From assembly GCA_020850615.1 (NCBI GenBank), contig JADZEI010000032.1:62001-126000 (forward strand): a stretch of 64,000 nucleotides of DNA, in the 5' to 3' direction. Every line of letters begins with the position of its first letter. Position 1 is the first letter of the stretch. The stretch comes from Dehalococcoidia bacterium (lineage in GTDB: Bacteria; Chloroflexota; Dehalococcoidia; Tepidiformales; Tepidiformaceae). Below are positions 8,417 through 16,779 of the stretch, piece by piece. The notes under the pieces are model-generated. The model was not told the origin of the DNA. It made no database searches and saw only the letters and a list, made by a program, of their open reading frames with translations. A program made the position numbers and the translations under genes.

Positions 8417-8764
8417 TTAGAGGTCCTTCACGGGGTCGGGGAAGTCGCCTTCGCGGGCGGCGTCGATCATCTGGCGGGCCTCGTCGGGGAGGTCCATGCC
8501 ATACTGCTCGAACTTCTGCTCGACCCAGCCGCCGATCTGGCGTGGGTCGCGGTAGTCCTCGGGGCCGCCGCGGCCCTGGGAGGGGTCGCCATACTTTTCG
8601 AGGATCTCGCCGCGGCTGTAGCTGCGGCCGAACTTCGACATCATCCGGGAGGTCTTCGCGCTGCCGCAGTGCTCGCAGGCGACGGTAACCTCCGTGTCGA
8701 TCTTGCGGGTGAAGTGATTGGTGACGCGGCCGCAATCGCCACATCGGAATTCGTAGATCGGCAT
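8417..8764 (-). CDS. FmdB-family zinc-ribbon protein
   Basis: A 115-residue protein whose first 45 residues are the FmdB zinc ribbon: MPIYEFRCGDCG, then CEHCGSAKTSRMMSKF. FmdB was first seen as a putative regulator of the amide operon in Methylophilus, and the domain is now known in many small proteins of unclear role. The C-terminal half (YSRGEILEKYGDPSQG onward) is charged and probably flexible. It lies 35 bases after the panC stop on the same strand and probably shares the transcript. Confidence 0.8.
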   Translation of the reverse strand: MPIYEFRCGDCGRVTNHFTRKIDTEVTVACEHCGSAKTSRMMSKFGRSYSRGEILEKYGDPSQGRGGPEDYRDPRQIGGWVEQKFEQYGMDLPDEARQMIDAAREGDFPDPVKDL

Positions 8765-8799
8765 GGCTCAATTGTCCGCGCGGTTGTGGGAATTGTCGA

Positions 8800-9645
8800 T
8801 TACGGCAGACCGAGCTCGATGTTGTCGAGCAGGCGGGTGTGCCCGAAACGGACGACCGTCGAAATCAGGGCCGGGCGTGCGACGGGCCCGGCGAGCTCTT
8901 CGAGCGAGTCATCGTCGGCGAGGCTGACGTATTCGAGCTCGGCGAGGGGCTCGGCGCGGATGAGGTCGATCGCGGCGGCGCGGATGGCGGCGGGGTCGCG
9001 TTCGCCGGCGTCGTAGCGGGCCTTGGCGGCGAGCAGGGCGCGGCGGACCACCGGCGCGGCGGCGCGCTGCTGCGGCGACAGGTAGACGTTGCGGCTGCTC
9101 ATGGCCAGGCCGTCCGGTTCGCGAACGATGTCGCAGGGGACGATTTCGAGGCCGAGGTCGAGGTCGAGGGCCATGCGGCGGAGGACGCGCAGCTGCTGCG
9201 CGTCTTTGCGACCGAAGTAGGCGCGGTCGGGTTCGACGGCGTTGAACAGCTTGAGGACGACGGTGGTGACGCCGCGGAAGTGGCCAGGGCGGGCGCTGCC
9301 TTCGAGCGGCTGCGTGACCTCCTCGACGGTGACGTAGGTCTGGTAGCCGGGCGGGTACATGACGGCCGGGGTCGGGAAGTAGACGGCGTCGACGCCGGCG
9401 TCGCGGAGGAGCTGGAGGTCGCGTTCCTCGTCGCGTGGGTACTTTTCGAAGTCTTCGCCGGGCGCGAACTGGGTGGGGTTCACGAAGATGCTGACGACGG
9501 CGAGGTCGTTCTCCTCGCGGGCGCGGCGGGCGAGCGTGAGATGGCCTTCGTGGAGGTAGCCCATGGTCGGCGCGAAGCCGGCGGAGTGGCCGTCGTGGGC
9601 GCGGCGCCAGGCGCGCATCTCGGCGGGGGTGTAGAGGAGGTCCAT
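8800..9645 (-). CDS. panC: Pantothenate synthetase (pantoate-beta-alanine ligase)
   Basis: Joins pantoate and beta-alanine with ATP in the last step of vitamin B5 synthesis. The 281-residue length is normal. The class-I-tRNA-synthetase-like signatures are present: FAPTMGYLHEGHL near residue 25 (HIGH-like), VSIFVNPTQF, YFGRKDAQQ, and AMSSRNVYLS (KMSKS-like loop). panB and panD lie 9 kb away under a separate promoter, so the pathway is split into two loci here. The ATG at 9645 follows the Uma2 stop by 8 bases, so it is probably cotranscribed with that gene, with fmdB and translin downstream. Confidence 0.95.
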   Translation of the reverse strand: MDLLYTPAEMRAWRRAHDGHSAGFAPTMGYLHEGHLTLARRAREENDLAVVSIFVNPTQFAPGEDFEKYPRDEERDLQLLRDAGVDAVYFPTPAVMYPPGYQTYVTVEEVTQPLEGSARPGHFRGVTTVVLKLFNAVEPDRAYFGRKDAQQLRVLRRMALDLDLGLEIVPCDIVREPDGLAMSSRNVYLSPQQRAAAPVVRRALLAAKARYDAGERDPAAIRAAAIDLIRAEPLAELEYVSLADDDSLEELAGPVARPALISTVVRFGHTRLLDNIELGLP

Positions 9646-9653
9646 TGTGGTGG

Positions 9654-10196
9654 TCAGTCCTCGAGCGCCGCGAAGATGCTCGCGACGGGGAGACGGAGCC
9701 CGGGGATCAGCGGCGTGGCGAGCTCGTCGCCCTCGCGGCGGGTGAGCCCGTCGCTCGCCGCGTCGAAGATCTCGATTGTCCGGGCGTTCGGGTCGACGAG
9801 CCAGCAGATGTCGACACCGTAGCGGCGGTAGTAGCGGCACTTCTCGCGCAGGCTGGCGAGGGATTCGCCGGGGGAGCGGACCTCGACCGCGAGCGTGGGC
9901 GGCAGCATGTCCTCGCCGTCGCGGCGGGGGCGGTCCGGGCGCCAGTAGGCGACATCTGGCAGGCGGTACTCGGGCCCGCGCTCGGTATCGAAACGGACGC
10001 GGAACTCGGGGCCGGCACGGCCGCCGAACTCCCGGACGACGGGCAGGAGCGCCGCCTGGATGGCGAACGCGATGGCGCCATGATCTTCGTTGGGCATGGC
10101 CTTGCTGACCACCTCCCCGTAGGCGTACTCGCGGTACGGCTTCTCCTCCGGAAGGGCGAGGTACTGCTCAACCGTCATGCGCAGGCCCGTAGTCAT
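9654..10196 (-). CDS. Uma2-family PD-(D/E)XK endonuclease-fold protein
   Basis: A 180-residue protein of the Uma2 (DUF820) family, a restriction-endonuclease-like fold abundant in Cyanobacteria and Chloroflexota. Visible landmarks are TVEQYLALPE, YREYAYGEVV, the metal-site region YRLPDVAYW, LAVEVRSPGES, and the lysine in REKCRYYRRYGVDICWLVDP. The cellular role of Uma2 proteins is unknown. The ATG is preceded by TATCCT (10203-10208, minus strand) with a 6-base gap, so it looks leaderless. Its promoter sits back to back with that of the gene at 10245, only 48 bases away. A second Uma2 gene is at 56743-57384. Confidence 0.85.
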   Translation of the reverse strand: MTTGLRMTVEQYLALPEEKPYREYAYGEVVSKAMPNEDHGAIAFAIQAALLPVVREFGGRAGPEFRVRFDTERGPEYRLPDVAYWRPDRPRRDGEDMLPPTLAVEVRSPGESLASLREKCRYYRRYGVDICWLVDPNARTIEIFDAASDGLTRREGDELATPLIPGLRLPVASIFAALED

Positions 10197-10244
10197 GCGC
10201 TAAGGATAACGCACCGGCCACCGGCGAGCCGGTAGGCTGGATGT

Positions 10245-10640
10245 ATGCCGTGGTACGGGTGGGTGATCCTGGTCGTGGCGGGCGTCGTCGTCCTGGCGGC
10301 GATCGCGCTGCGGGCGTTCCGGGCGAGCCGGCGGGGGCGCCGGTTCCTCGCGTTGTCGACGCGGGCGAAGCTGGACTTCGGCCGGGAGCTGCTGCGCGAC
10401 CCGCAGGTGCCGCTGACCGCGAAGGTGGCGCTCATCGTGCTGGTGGGCTACCTGGCGCTGCCGTTCGACCTGATCCCGGACTTCATCCCGGTGCTCGGCC
10501 AGGCGGACGACGTGCTGGTGGTGGTGGCCGCGGTGGGGTTGTTGATCCTCTCGGTGCCTCGGGAACGGTTCGACGCGGCGCTGGAGGAGGCGGAGACGGC
10601 GGAGGACCGGCGGAGGGTGAGGCGGGCGGCCGCGGTGTGA
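10245..10640 (+). CDS. YkvA-family (DUF1232) membrane protein
   Basis: A 131-residue protein with an N-terminal membrane helix, then the DUF1232 core with its hallmark PFDLIPDFIPVLGQADD (around residues 73-89) between two hydrophobic stretches. Function unknown; members are small inner-membrane proteins. TAGGCT at 10233-10238 ends 6 bases before the ATG and there is no ribosome-binding site, so it is probably leaderless. Its last 25 codons (RFDAALEEAE... to the stop) are duplicated downstream; see 10566-10935. Confidence 0.8.
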   Translation: MPWYGWVILVVAGVVVLAAIALRAFRASRRGRRFLALSTRAKLDFGRELLRDPQVPLTAKVALIVLVGYLALPFDLIPDFIPVLGQADDVLVVVAAVGLLILSVPRERFDAALEEAETAEDRRRVRRAAAV

Positions 10641-10935
10641 GGGCGGGGGGGTGTGCGGGTGCGGGCGCTTCGCGGGGGCGGTGGGGCTCGGGGTGCGCCT
10701 CCGCTTGCTTACGCGCGCGGCTCGGATTGACGCGGGAGCGGTTCGAGGCGGCGCTGGAGGGGGCGGAGGTGGAGGAGGGGCGGCGGAGGGTGGGGCGGGC
10801 GGCGGCGGTGTGAGGGCGGCGGGTATGCGGGTTCGGGCGCTTCGCGGGAGCGGTGGTGCTCGGGGTGCGCCTCCGCTCGCTCACGCGCGCGGGTCGGATT
10901 GACGCGGGCTCGGTTCGAGGCAGCGCTCGACGGGC
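10566..10935 (+). repeat. Tandem duplication of the ykvA-like gene tail, about 173-bp unit
   Basis: The segment beginning CGGTTCGA at 10566, inside the DUF1232 gene, is repeated at 10739 and partly at 10911, giving 173- and 172-base periods. The second copy still encodes RFEAALEGAE...RAAAV and a stop (ending 10813), so it is a detached copy of the gene's C-terminus. The copies have diverged. Together with the heptamer array they fill the 405-base gap to glnA. I see no independent gene there. Confidence 0.7.
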
Positions 10936-10970
10936 AACGGGCAACGGACGACGGGCAACGGGCAACGGCG
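10930..10970. repeat. Heptanucleotide tandem array (ACGGGCA)5.9
   Basis: Units start at 10930, 10937, 10944, 10951, 10958 and 10965, all in strict 7-base phase with minor changes. The array ends about 40 bases upstream of the glnA -10 box. Confidence 0.75.
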
Positions 10971-11045
10971 GTTTTCGGACCGGCAACGTGCTCGTAACAC
11001 CGGGGCGGTATCATCCCCGTGGCGCAATCGACCCCGGGAGGCTTC

Positions 11046-12371
11046 ATGACCAGCGAATCCGCGAGCTACGTGCTCTCTGCCTGCCGCGAAAACGGCGTCA
11101 AGTTCGTGCGTCTCTGGTTCACGGACATCGTCGGGGCGCTCAAGAGCTTCGCGATCACGGTCGAGGAGGTCGAGAAGGCGCTCGACGAGGGCATGGGCTT
11201 CGATGGTTCGAGCATCGAGGGCTTCGCGCGGATCGACGAATCGGACATGCTGGCTGTGCCGGACCCGGCGACCTTCCAGATCATCCCCTGGCGGCCGAAG
11301 GAACAGGGTGTCGCGCGGATGTTCTGCGACATCATCCACCCCGACGGGCGGCCCTTCGAAGGCGACCCGCGAAACGTGCTGCGGCGGCAGCTCCAGCGGG
11401 CGGCGGCGCTGGGATACACGTTCTACGTGAGCCCCGAGCTCGAGTACTTTTACTTCAAGGACTCGGCGGGGACGGTGCCGCTGGACCGCGGCGGCTACTT
11501 CGACCAGGTGGCGGACGCGGCGAGCGACCTCCGCCGGGAGACGGTGCTGGCGCTCGAAGCGATGGGCATCGAGGTGGAGTACAGCCATCACGAGGTGGCG
11601 CCGAGCCAGCACGAGATCGCGCTGCGCTACACGGACGCGATGACGATGGCGGACAACGCGATGACCTACCGCCTGGTGGTGAAGGAGATCGCGCTGGCGA
11701 ACGGCGTCTACGCGACGTTCATGCCGAAGCCGGTGGCGGACCAGAACGGGAGCGGCATGCACGTCCACCAGTCGCTCTTCAAGGGCGAACGGAACGCGTT
11801 CTTCGACGAGACGAACCCGTACCACCTGAGCGCCATCGCGCAGGGCTACATCGCGGGGCTGATGGAGCATTCGCGGGAGCTCACGCTCGTGACGAACCAG
11901 TGGGTGAATAGCTACAAGCGGCTGCTGCCGGGGTTCGAAGCGCCGGTGTACATCACCTGGGCGCGGCGAAACCGCAGCGACCTCATCCGCATTCCGGACT
12001 ACAAGCCGGGGCGGGAGATGCACACGCGGATCGAGTACCGGTCGCCGGACCCGGCGTGCAACCCGTACTTCGCCTTCGCCGTGATGCTGGCGGCGGGGCT
12101 CGACGGGATCGAGCGGGAGATCCCGCTCCCGCAGCCGGTCGAAGAGAACGTCTTCGAGATGTCGCCGGCGGACCGGGAAGCGCGGAAGCTGAAGCAGCTC
12201 CCGGGGTCGCTCATCGAGGCGATCGAAGCGGCGGAGCACTCGCAGCTGCTGCGTTCGGTGCTGGGCGACCACACGTTCGAAAGCCTCATCGCGAACAAGC
12301 GGATCGAGTGGGACCGGTATCGCCGCCACATCAGCGACTTCGAACTCGCGGAGTATCTCCCGATCCTGTAG
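11046..12371 (+). CDS. glnA: Glutamine synthetase type I, alpha subtype
   Basis: Makes glutamine from glutamate, ammonia and ATP. At 441 residues it is the short GSI-alpha form, without the 25-residue insertion of GSI-beta and without an obvious adenylylation tyrosine motif. Signatures: MGFDGSSIEGFARIDESDM (its Arg corresponds to the feedback-inhibition arginine of Bacillus GlnA), SPELEYF, the metal-site HHEVAPSQHEI, NGSGMHVHQSL, and the EYRSPDPACNPYFAF block. I choose ATG 11046, with GGGAGG at 11036-11041 four bases upstream. A TATCAT box at 11009-11014 would give a leader of about 25 bases; a GTG at 11019 in frame is less likely. No glnR-type regulator is adjacent. Confidence 0.96.
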   Translation: MTSESASYVLSACRENGVKFVRLWFTDIVGALKSFAITVEEVEKALDEGMGFDGSSIEGFARIDESDMLAVPDPATFQIIPWRPKEQGVARMFCDIIHPDGRPFEGDPRNVLRRQLQRAAALGYTFYVSPELEYFYFKDSAGTVPLDRGGYFDQVADAASDLRRETVLALEAMGIEVEYSHHEVAPSQHEIALRYTDAMTMADNAMTYRLVVKEIALANGVYATFMPKPVADQNGSGMHVHQSLFKGERNAFFDETNPYHLSAIAQGYIAGLMEHSRELTLVTNQWVNSYKRLLPGFEAPVYITWARRNRSDLIRIPDYKPGREMHTRIEYRSPDPACNPYFAFAVMLAAGLDGIEREIPLPQPVEENVFEMSPADREARKLKQLPGSLIEAIEAAEHSQLLRSVLGDHTFESLIANKRIEWDRYRRHISDFELAEYLPIL

Positions 12372-12395
12372 GGGAATCCCTGAGGCGCGGTCAAG

Positions 12396-12430
12396 GCCGG
12401 GGGGCGGGTCCCCGGCTCGTCACGTTTTTT
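12396..12430 (+). terminator. Probable intrinsic terminator after glnA
   Basis: A 7-bp GC stem (12396-12402 with 12410-12416) is followed, after 8 bases, by six Ts (12425-12430). The gap before the T-run is longer than usual, so efficiency is uncertain. Confidence 0.55.
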
Positions 12431-12450
12431 GCCGTTCGGTTACACGGCGC

Positions 12451-12526
12451 TGCATTGCGTAGCCGTGGGACGCAATCGAATGGAAGCGATGGGGTGAGCG
12501 GAGAAACCAGCCCCAGGGTTGGCACC
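12451..12526 (+). promoter_or_regulatory. Possible structured 5' leader of the CAP-domain gene
   Basis: Three hairpins can form in a row: ATTGCGT (12454-12460) with ACGCAAT (12470-12476); ATCG with CGAT (12475-12478, 12487-12490), sharing two bases with the first; and TGGGG (12490-12494) with CCCCA (12511-12515). It does not match the riboswitch consensus patterns I know, although a GGGACGCAA stretch recalls part of the c-di-GMP-I motif. The CAP gene starts at 12527. Confidence 0.35.
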
Positions 12527-13720
12527 ATGACACAGAACCGCGGGGTGCGCCTCGCCTGGCCGCTGGCCGGGCTGCTCGCTCTCACGATTTCGGGCGTGCT
12601 GGCGTTCGGCGTGCAGGCACGCCCTGCCGCCGCGCTCACGAACTGCACGATCAGCGACGGCCAGGTGGCCCTCGATGCGGAGGAAGCGCAGTTCCTCTCG
12701 CTCATCAACAACTACCGGGCGAGCAACGGGCTCGGGGCGCTCACGGCCTCGGCGAACCTGAACCGGGCGGCCGCGTGGCTCGCGCAGGACCTCGGCGCGA
12801 ACCGTTACTTCTCGCACACGGACTCGCTGGGCCGGTCGCCTTCGACGCGGGCGCAGAACTGCGGGTACCCGAGCGGCGCCGGTGAGAACATCGCCGCCGG
12901 GACCGTGCGCGACACGGCGCAAGAAGCGTTCGACGCGTGGAAGGCATCGTCCGGGCACAACGCGAACATGCTGAACAGCTCGTACCGGATGATCGGCATC
13001 GCCCGCCAGTACGTGGCCGGCTCGCCGTACGGCTGGTACTGGGTGACGGACTTCGGCCTGGTGAGCGACGGCACGAGTGGCGGCGGTGGTGGTGGCGGCG
13101 GGACCACGACGCCCACGCCTCCGCCGGCGACCAACACGAAGGCGGCTATCACGAGCCCTTCGGCCGGTTCGACGCTGCCGGGCAGCTCGGCGACGTTCAG
13201 CTGGAACGCCGGCAGCGGCGCGCAGGAGTACTTCTTCTACGTCGGCACGTCGACGGGTTCGAACAACATCTACGGCGGGTCACAGGCGCTGAACCGCACG
13301 AAGAGCGTGAGCGGGCTGCCGACGAACGGCGCGACGCTGTACGTCCGGCTCTGGACGCGCTTCTCGACGGGCTGGCAGTACAACGACTACACGTATAAGG
13401 CGGCCACGGCGGCCACCACGACGCCTCCGCCGGCGAGCGCAGCGAAGGCGGCGATCACGAGCCCGGCGCCGGGTTCGACCCTGCCGGGCAGCTCGGCGAC
13501 GTTCGCCTGGAACACGGGCAGCGGCGCGCATGAGTACTTCCTCTACGTGGGCACCTCGGCGGGTTCGAACAACATCTACGGCGGGTCGACGGGTCTCAGC
13601 CAGTCGCGGACCGTGTCGGGCATCCCGGCGAACGGGTCGACGGTGTACGTGCGGCTGTGGACGCGGCTCTCGACCGGGTGGCAGTACACGGACTACACGT
13701 ACCGGGCGGCGGCACGGTAG
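12527..13720 (+). CDS. Secreted CAP-domain (SCP-like) protein with two C-terminal repeats
   Basis: A 397-residue secreted protein: a signal peptide ending near ARPAAALT (residue about 35), then a CAP domain (about 45-180) with FLSLINNYRASNGL, the SHTDSLGR active-face motif, GENIAAG and YWVTDFG, and a cysteine pair. A Gly/Thr/Pro linker leads to two near-identical repeats of about 85 residues, each running AITSPxxGSTLPGSSATFxW to GWQYxDYTY. Bacterial CAP proteins often act at the cell surface, some binding lipids or peptidoglycan. The repeats are probably beta-sandwiches for surface or glycan contact (inference). It may be controlled through the structured leader, and a good terminator follows. 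Confidence 0.85.
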   Translation: MTQNRGVRLAWPLAGLLALTISGVLAFGVQARPAAALTNCTISDGQVALDAEEAQFLSLINNYRASNGLGALTASANLNRAAAWLAQDLGANRYFSHTDSLGRSPSTRAQNCGYPSGAGENIAAGTVRDTAQEAFDAWKASSGHNANMLNSSYRMIGIARQYVAGSPYGWYWVTDFGLVSDGTSGGGGGGGGTTTPTPPPATNTKAAITSPSAGSTLPGSSATFSWNAGSGAQEYFFYVGTSTGSNNIYGGSQALNRTKSVSGLPTNGATLYVRLWTRFSTGWQYNDYTYKAATAATTTPPPASAAKAAITSPAPGSTLPGSSATFAWNTGSGAHEYFLYVGTSAGSNNIYGGSTGLSQSRTVSGIPANGSTVYVRLWTRLSTGWQYTDYTYRAAAR

Positions 13721-13746
13721 CCGCGGGGACTGCGTTGCGCTGACGG

Positions 13747-13780
13747 AAGGGGCCCACGGAAGTGGGCCCCTTTCCTCTTG
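13747..13780 (+). terminator. Intrinsic terminator after the CAP gene
   Basis: An 11-bp stem (13747-13757 with 13762-13772) closed by a GGAA tetraloop, followed by TTTCCTCTT. It sits 27 bases after the stop codon. Confidence 0.8.
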
Positions 13781-13806
13781 TGGCGGCGCAGAGCAGGGTG
13801 GCGCGC

Positions 13807-13990
13807 GGGCCCTCACCCCCTGCCCCCTCTCCCGCTGCGGCGGGCGAGGGGGTGTTGTCTGCGTCGGGTTGGGCGGAGCGCCGCAGGCGTAGTCGCGGAG
13901 CATCGGCTCCGCGGGATTGTCCGTACCATGCCGCGCGGCAGCTCCGTCCGAGGGCGGGAGCGCAGCGACCGCCCGGCCCCGATGGCGACG
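13807..13990. repeat. Composite dispersed repeat, A forward with C and B inverted
   Basis: Module A occupies 13807-13853. It is followed by module C on the opposite strand (about 13877-13935, GCCGCAGGCGTAGTCGCGGA onward) and module B also inverted (about 13945-13978). The modules are therefore the same as at 4748 and 6867, but B and C are turned around as one block. Confidence 0.7.
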
Positions 13991-14040
13991 CGTATCGCGG
14001 AACGCAGAACCGCGAGCACCCGGGGAACCGAGATCATCGC

Positions 14041-14440
14041 GCTGACGCGAATGTGCGTGGGCGCCGCGCGGAGGTTGGTCGCGGGCTACCGCGAGGCGTG
14101 ATCCTGGGGGCCGCGGAGCCGATGCTCCGCGACTGCGGCTTCGCCTCCTGAAGGCGCGTCCACCATCGCCGGGGGGCATCGCGCGCTGACGCGAATGTGC
14201 GTGGTCGCCGGGCGGAGGTTGGTCGCGGGCTACCGCGAGGCATGATCCTCGGGGCCGCGGAGCCGATGCTCCGCGACTACGGCTTCGCCTCCTGAAGGCG
14301 CGTCCACCAGGGCCGGGGGGCAACGCGCGCTGACGCGGATGTGCGTGGGCGCCGCGCGTAGGTTGGTCGCGGGCTACCGCGAGGCATGATCCTCGGGGCC
14401 GCGGAGCCGATGCTCCGCGACTACGGCTTCGCCCGGCGCG
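14041..14440. repeat. Tandem array of about 144-bp units carrying module C
   Basis: Units start with GCTGACGCG at 14041, 14186 and 14329 (periods 145 and 143), and the third runs into the stop codon of the histidine kinase at 14441. Each contains GTTGGTCGCGGGCTACCGCG, then the module C core GCCGCGGAGCCGATGCTCCG. Copies 2 and 3 are the most alike. Together with the composite at 13807 this fills the gap between the CAP gene and the kinase. No gene is evident. Confidence 0.8.
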
Positions 14441-16378
14441 CTAGCGGCGGGTGGCGAGGAGGGCGCCGACTTCGGCGAGGAGCTGGGCGGGGGTGAACGG
14501 CTTCTGGAGGAAGCGGCCGGCGCCGGAGGCGATCGCGTCGTCGCAAAGTGGCTCGTCGGCGAAGGCGGATGTCATGAGCACGGGCCGCGGGCCGATCACC
14601 CGACCGAGGACGTCGCACAGCACCTGGCCGGTCATCACCGGGAGGTGGGCATCGAGGACGACCGCGTCGATCTCGGGGTGGTCGGCTGCGTGTTCGAGCG
14701 CGCGGATGGGGTTTTCGGCAGAGAGCACCGTGTAGCCGGCGGCGGAGAGCGTCCGTTCGTCCAGCGCGCGGAGGTCGTGGTCGTTTTCGACTACGAGGAT
14801 CACGGCCGGGAGATGGGCGGCGGCCGCGCCGGGGCACTGACGGGCGGGGGCGCCGCAAGTGGCCTCGCCCGCGGCGAGGGGGAGCTCGATGGTGAAGGTG
14901 GTGCCTTCGCCCGGGCGGGATTCGTACCCCAGGTGCCCGCCCGCCTGGGCGACGATCGAGGCGGAGGTCGCGAGACCGAGCCCGGTGCCGCGCCCGGGGG
15001 CCTTCGTGGTGAAGAACGGCTCGAAGATGCGGTCGCCCACATGAGCGGGGATGCCGCTGCCGGAATCGGCGACTTCGACGGCGACGCGCGGACCCTGGCA
15101 GTCGCTGGCGGATTCGAGCCTGTGCAGACTGATGGTCACGCGGCCGCCCGTGGGCATCGCATCGCGCGCGTTGACGACGAGGTTCATCACAACCTGTTCG
15201 AACTGGCCGGGGTCGATGCGGACGGGCAGCGGCAGGGATGCAGGTTCGTACACCACGCGGACGGACTGGCCGCAGAGCCGCCGCAGCATCGAGAGCACGC
15301 CCGCGACGAGCTCGTTGGCGTCAGCTTCGCGGGGGGCCACCGGCTGCTTGCGGGCGAACGCGAGGAGCTGGCGGGTGAGGGCGGCGCCCCGCCCGGCCGC
15401 GGCGAGGAGCTCGTCGAGGTCGCGGCGCGCGGCACTGCCGGGTTCGAGCTCGAGCGCCGCCATTTCGGCATAGCCAATCACGGCGCCGAGGATGTTGTTG
15501 AAGTCGTGGGCGACGCCGGCGGCCAGGGCGCCCATGCTCTCCATGCGCTGGGCATGGATGAGCTGCTCGCGGAGGCGCTGCTGTTCGGAGACGTCTTCCT
15601 TGACCGCGACGAAGTAGGTGAGCTCGCCGCCGCCGTTGCGGACCGGCGTGATGCTCATGGCTTCGCGATAGTGCGAGCCATCTTTGCGGGCGTTGACCAG
15701 GTCACCGCTCCAGACGTCGCCGCGGCAGACGGTCTCCCAGAGCTGGCGGTAGAACGATTCGTCCTGCTGGCCGGACTTGAGGATACGCGGGTTCTTGCCG
15801 ATGACCTCGCCGGCGGTGTAGCCGGTGTTGCGCGTGAAGGCGTCGTTGACCCAGACGATGGCGCCGTCCGGGCGGGTGATGACGACGCCGCGAGAGGCGG
15901 CGTTGAGGGCCGCGATGACGAGCTCCTGGACCTGGGCGGCGGCATCGCGCTCGGCGACGACGAGCTCGTAGTCGGTGACATCGGCGGCGAAGCCAATGTA
16001 GCCGAGGTGCGTGCCGTCTTCGGCGTAGCGGGGCCAGCCACGGTCGACGATGGAGCGGTACTCGCCGTCGCCGCGGCGGAGGCGGTAGCGGTTCTCGTAG
16101 GCTTCGCGGCGGCAGTGCTTCTCGCGGTGCAGCCCCATCGTCCGGTCGAAGTCGTCGGGGTGGATCCGTTCGGTCCAGCCCTGGCCGGACTCCTCGTCCA
16201 GCGTGCGGCCGCTGAAGTCGAGCCAGGCGCGGTTCACCCAGGTGCAGTGGCCTTCCGGGTCTTCAAGCCAGGCGAAGACGGGCGCGAGGTCCAGGCTACG
16301 AAGGTCGACATTGGTTGCCGGCGTGGTGGCCGGTGTCGTCGGCACCGGCGTGCGTGTTCTGCGGGCCGTGTCATCCAT
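14441..16378 (-). CDS. Hybrid PAS sensor histidine kinase with C-terminal receiver
   Basis: A 645-residue soluble signalling kinase: PAS/PAC domain (about 25-160, [16 protein letters not shown]), second PAS (about 165-285, [16 protein letters not shown], with the PAC phrase [13 protein letters not shown]), HisKA with His291 in [12 protein letters not shown], HATPase with [17 protein letters not shown] and GRGTGLGLA, and a receiver domain with Asp576 in [10 protein letters not shown] and the KPFTP lysine. No membrane segment, so it senses something inside the cell. The receiver probably relays to an unlinked phosphotransfer protein; no output gene is adjacent. ATG 16378 has GGGGGAA upstream and a TAACTAT box; ATGs at 16399 and 16423 are alternatives. 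Its 3' end abuts the 144-bp repeat array. Confidence 0.9.
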   Translation of the reverse strand: MDDTARRTRTPVPTTPATTPATNVDLRSLDLAPVFAWLEDPEGHCTWVNRAWLDFSGRTLDEESGQGWTERIHPDDFDRTMGLHREKHCRREAYENRYRLRRGDGEYRSIVDRGWPRYAEDGTHLGYIGFAADVTDYELVVAERDAAAQVQELVIAALNAASRGVVITRPDGAIVWVNDAFTRNTGYTAGEVIGKNPRILKSGQQDESFYRQLWETVCRGDVWSGDLVNARKDGSHYREAMSITPVRNGGGELTYFVAVKEDVSEQQRLREQLIHAQRMESMGALAAGVAHDFNNILGAVIGYAEMAALELEPGSAARRDLDELLAAAGRGAALTRQLLAFARKQPVAPREADANELVAGVLSMLRRLCGQSVRVVYEPASLPLPVRIDPGQFEQVVMNLVVNARDAMPTGGRVTISLHRLESASDCQGPRVAVEVADSGSGIPAHVGDRIFEPFFTTKAPGRGTGLGLATSASIVAQAGGHLGYESRPGEGTTFTIELPLAAGEATCGAPARQCPGAAAAHLPAVILVVENDHDLRALDERTLSAAGYTVLSAENPIRALEHAADHPEIDAVVLDAHLPVMTGQVLCDVLGRVIGPRPVLMTSAFADEPLCDDAIASGAGRFLQKPFTPAQLLAEVGALLATRR

Positions 16379-16506
16379 CCGCCGCGTTCCCCCGATGCCC
16401 ATAGTTAACGCGACGGTCGACACCTTTATTATCGGTGGAAGCCCGATATCTCGGAGGCAGGATGGCCAAAGGGGCGGGATCTTTACCGGCGCTGTTGGCC
16501 GCCGGG

Positions 16507-16617
16507 GGCCCTCACCCCCTGCCCCCTCTCCCGCTGCGGCGGGCGAGGGGGTGTTGGGCGGCGTTCGGGGTGGGGGGTGCTGCGCGGCCGGGCGGCGCTG
16601 CGCTTCCGCCCTCAGTT
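16507..16617. repeat. Composite dispersed repeat, modules A+B
   Basis: Module A at 16507-16552 and module B at about 16588-16617 (GCCGGGCGGCGCTGCGCTTC); module C is absent or too decayed to recognise. The 344-base gap 16436-16779 otherwise shows nothing I can assign. Confidence 0.65.
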
Positions 16618-16779
16618 GGGGGCTGCCGCGGGGCGTTTGTTTGGCTGGCGCGCCGCCGAGGCTGGGCTCGGCGGATTACCGCTGCGCGGCTGCGGGCGGA
16701 CGCGTTTCGCGCGTCACGGGCGGTGGTGCGGGCGGCGGGGATTCGACGGCGGGGATGGCCTCGGGGAAGATGGAGTGGC

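Noticed and set aside
10881-12329. Long minus-strand frame opposite glnA
   Set aside because: His/Arg/Val-rich shadow of a certain gene; no motif.
12451-12526. c-di-GMP-I (GEMM) riboswitch before the CAP gene
   Set aside because: Only the GGGACGCAA stretch fits; the preceding GGCAAACC block and the tetraloop/receptor are missing. Kept only as an unassigned structured leader.
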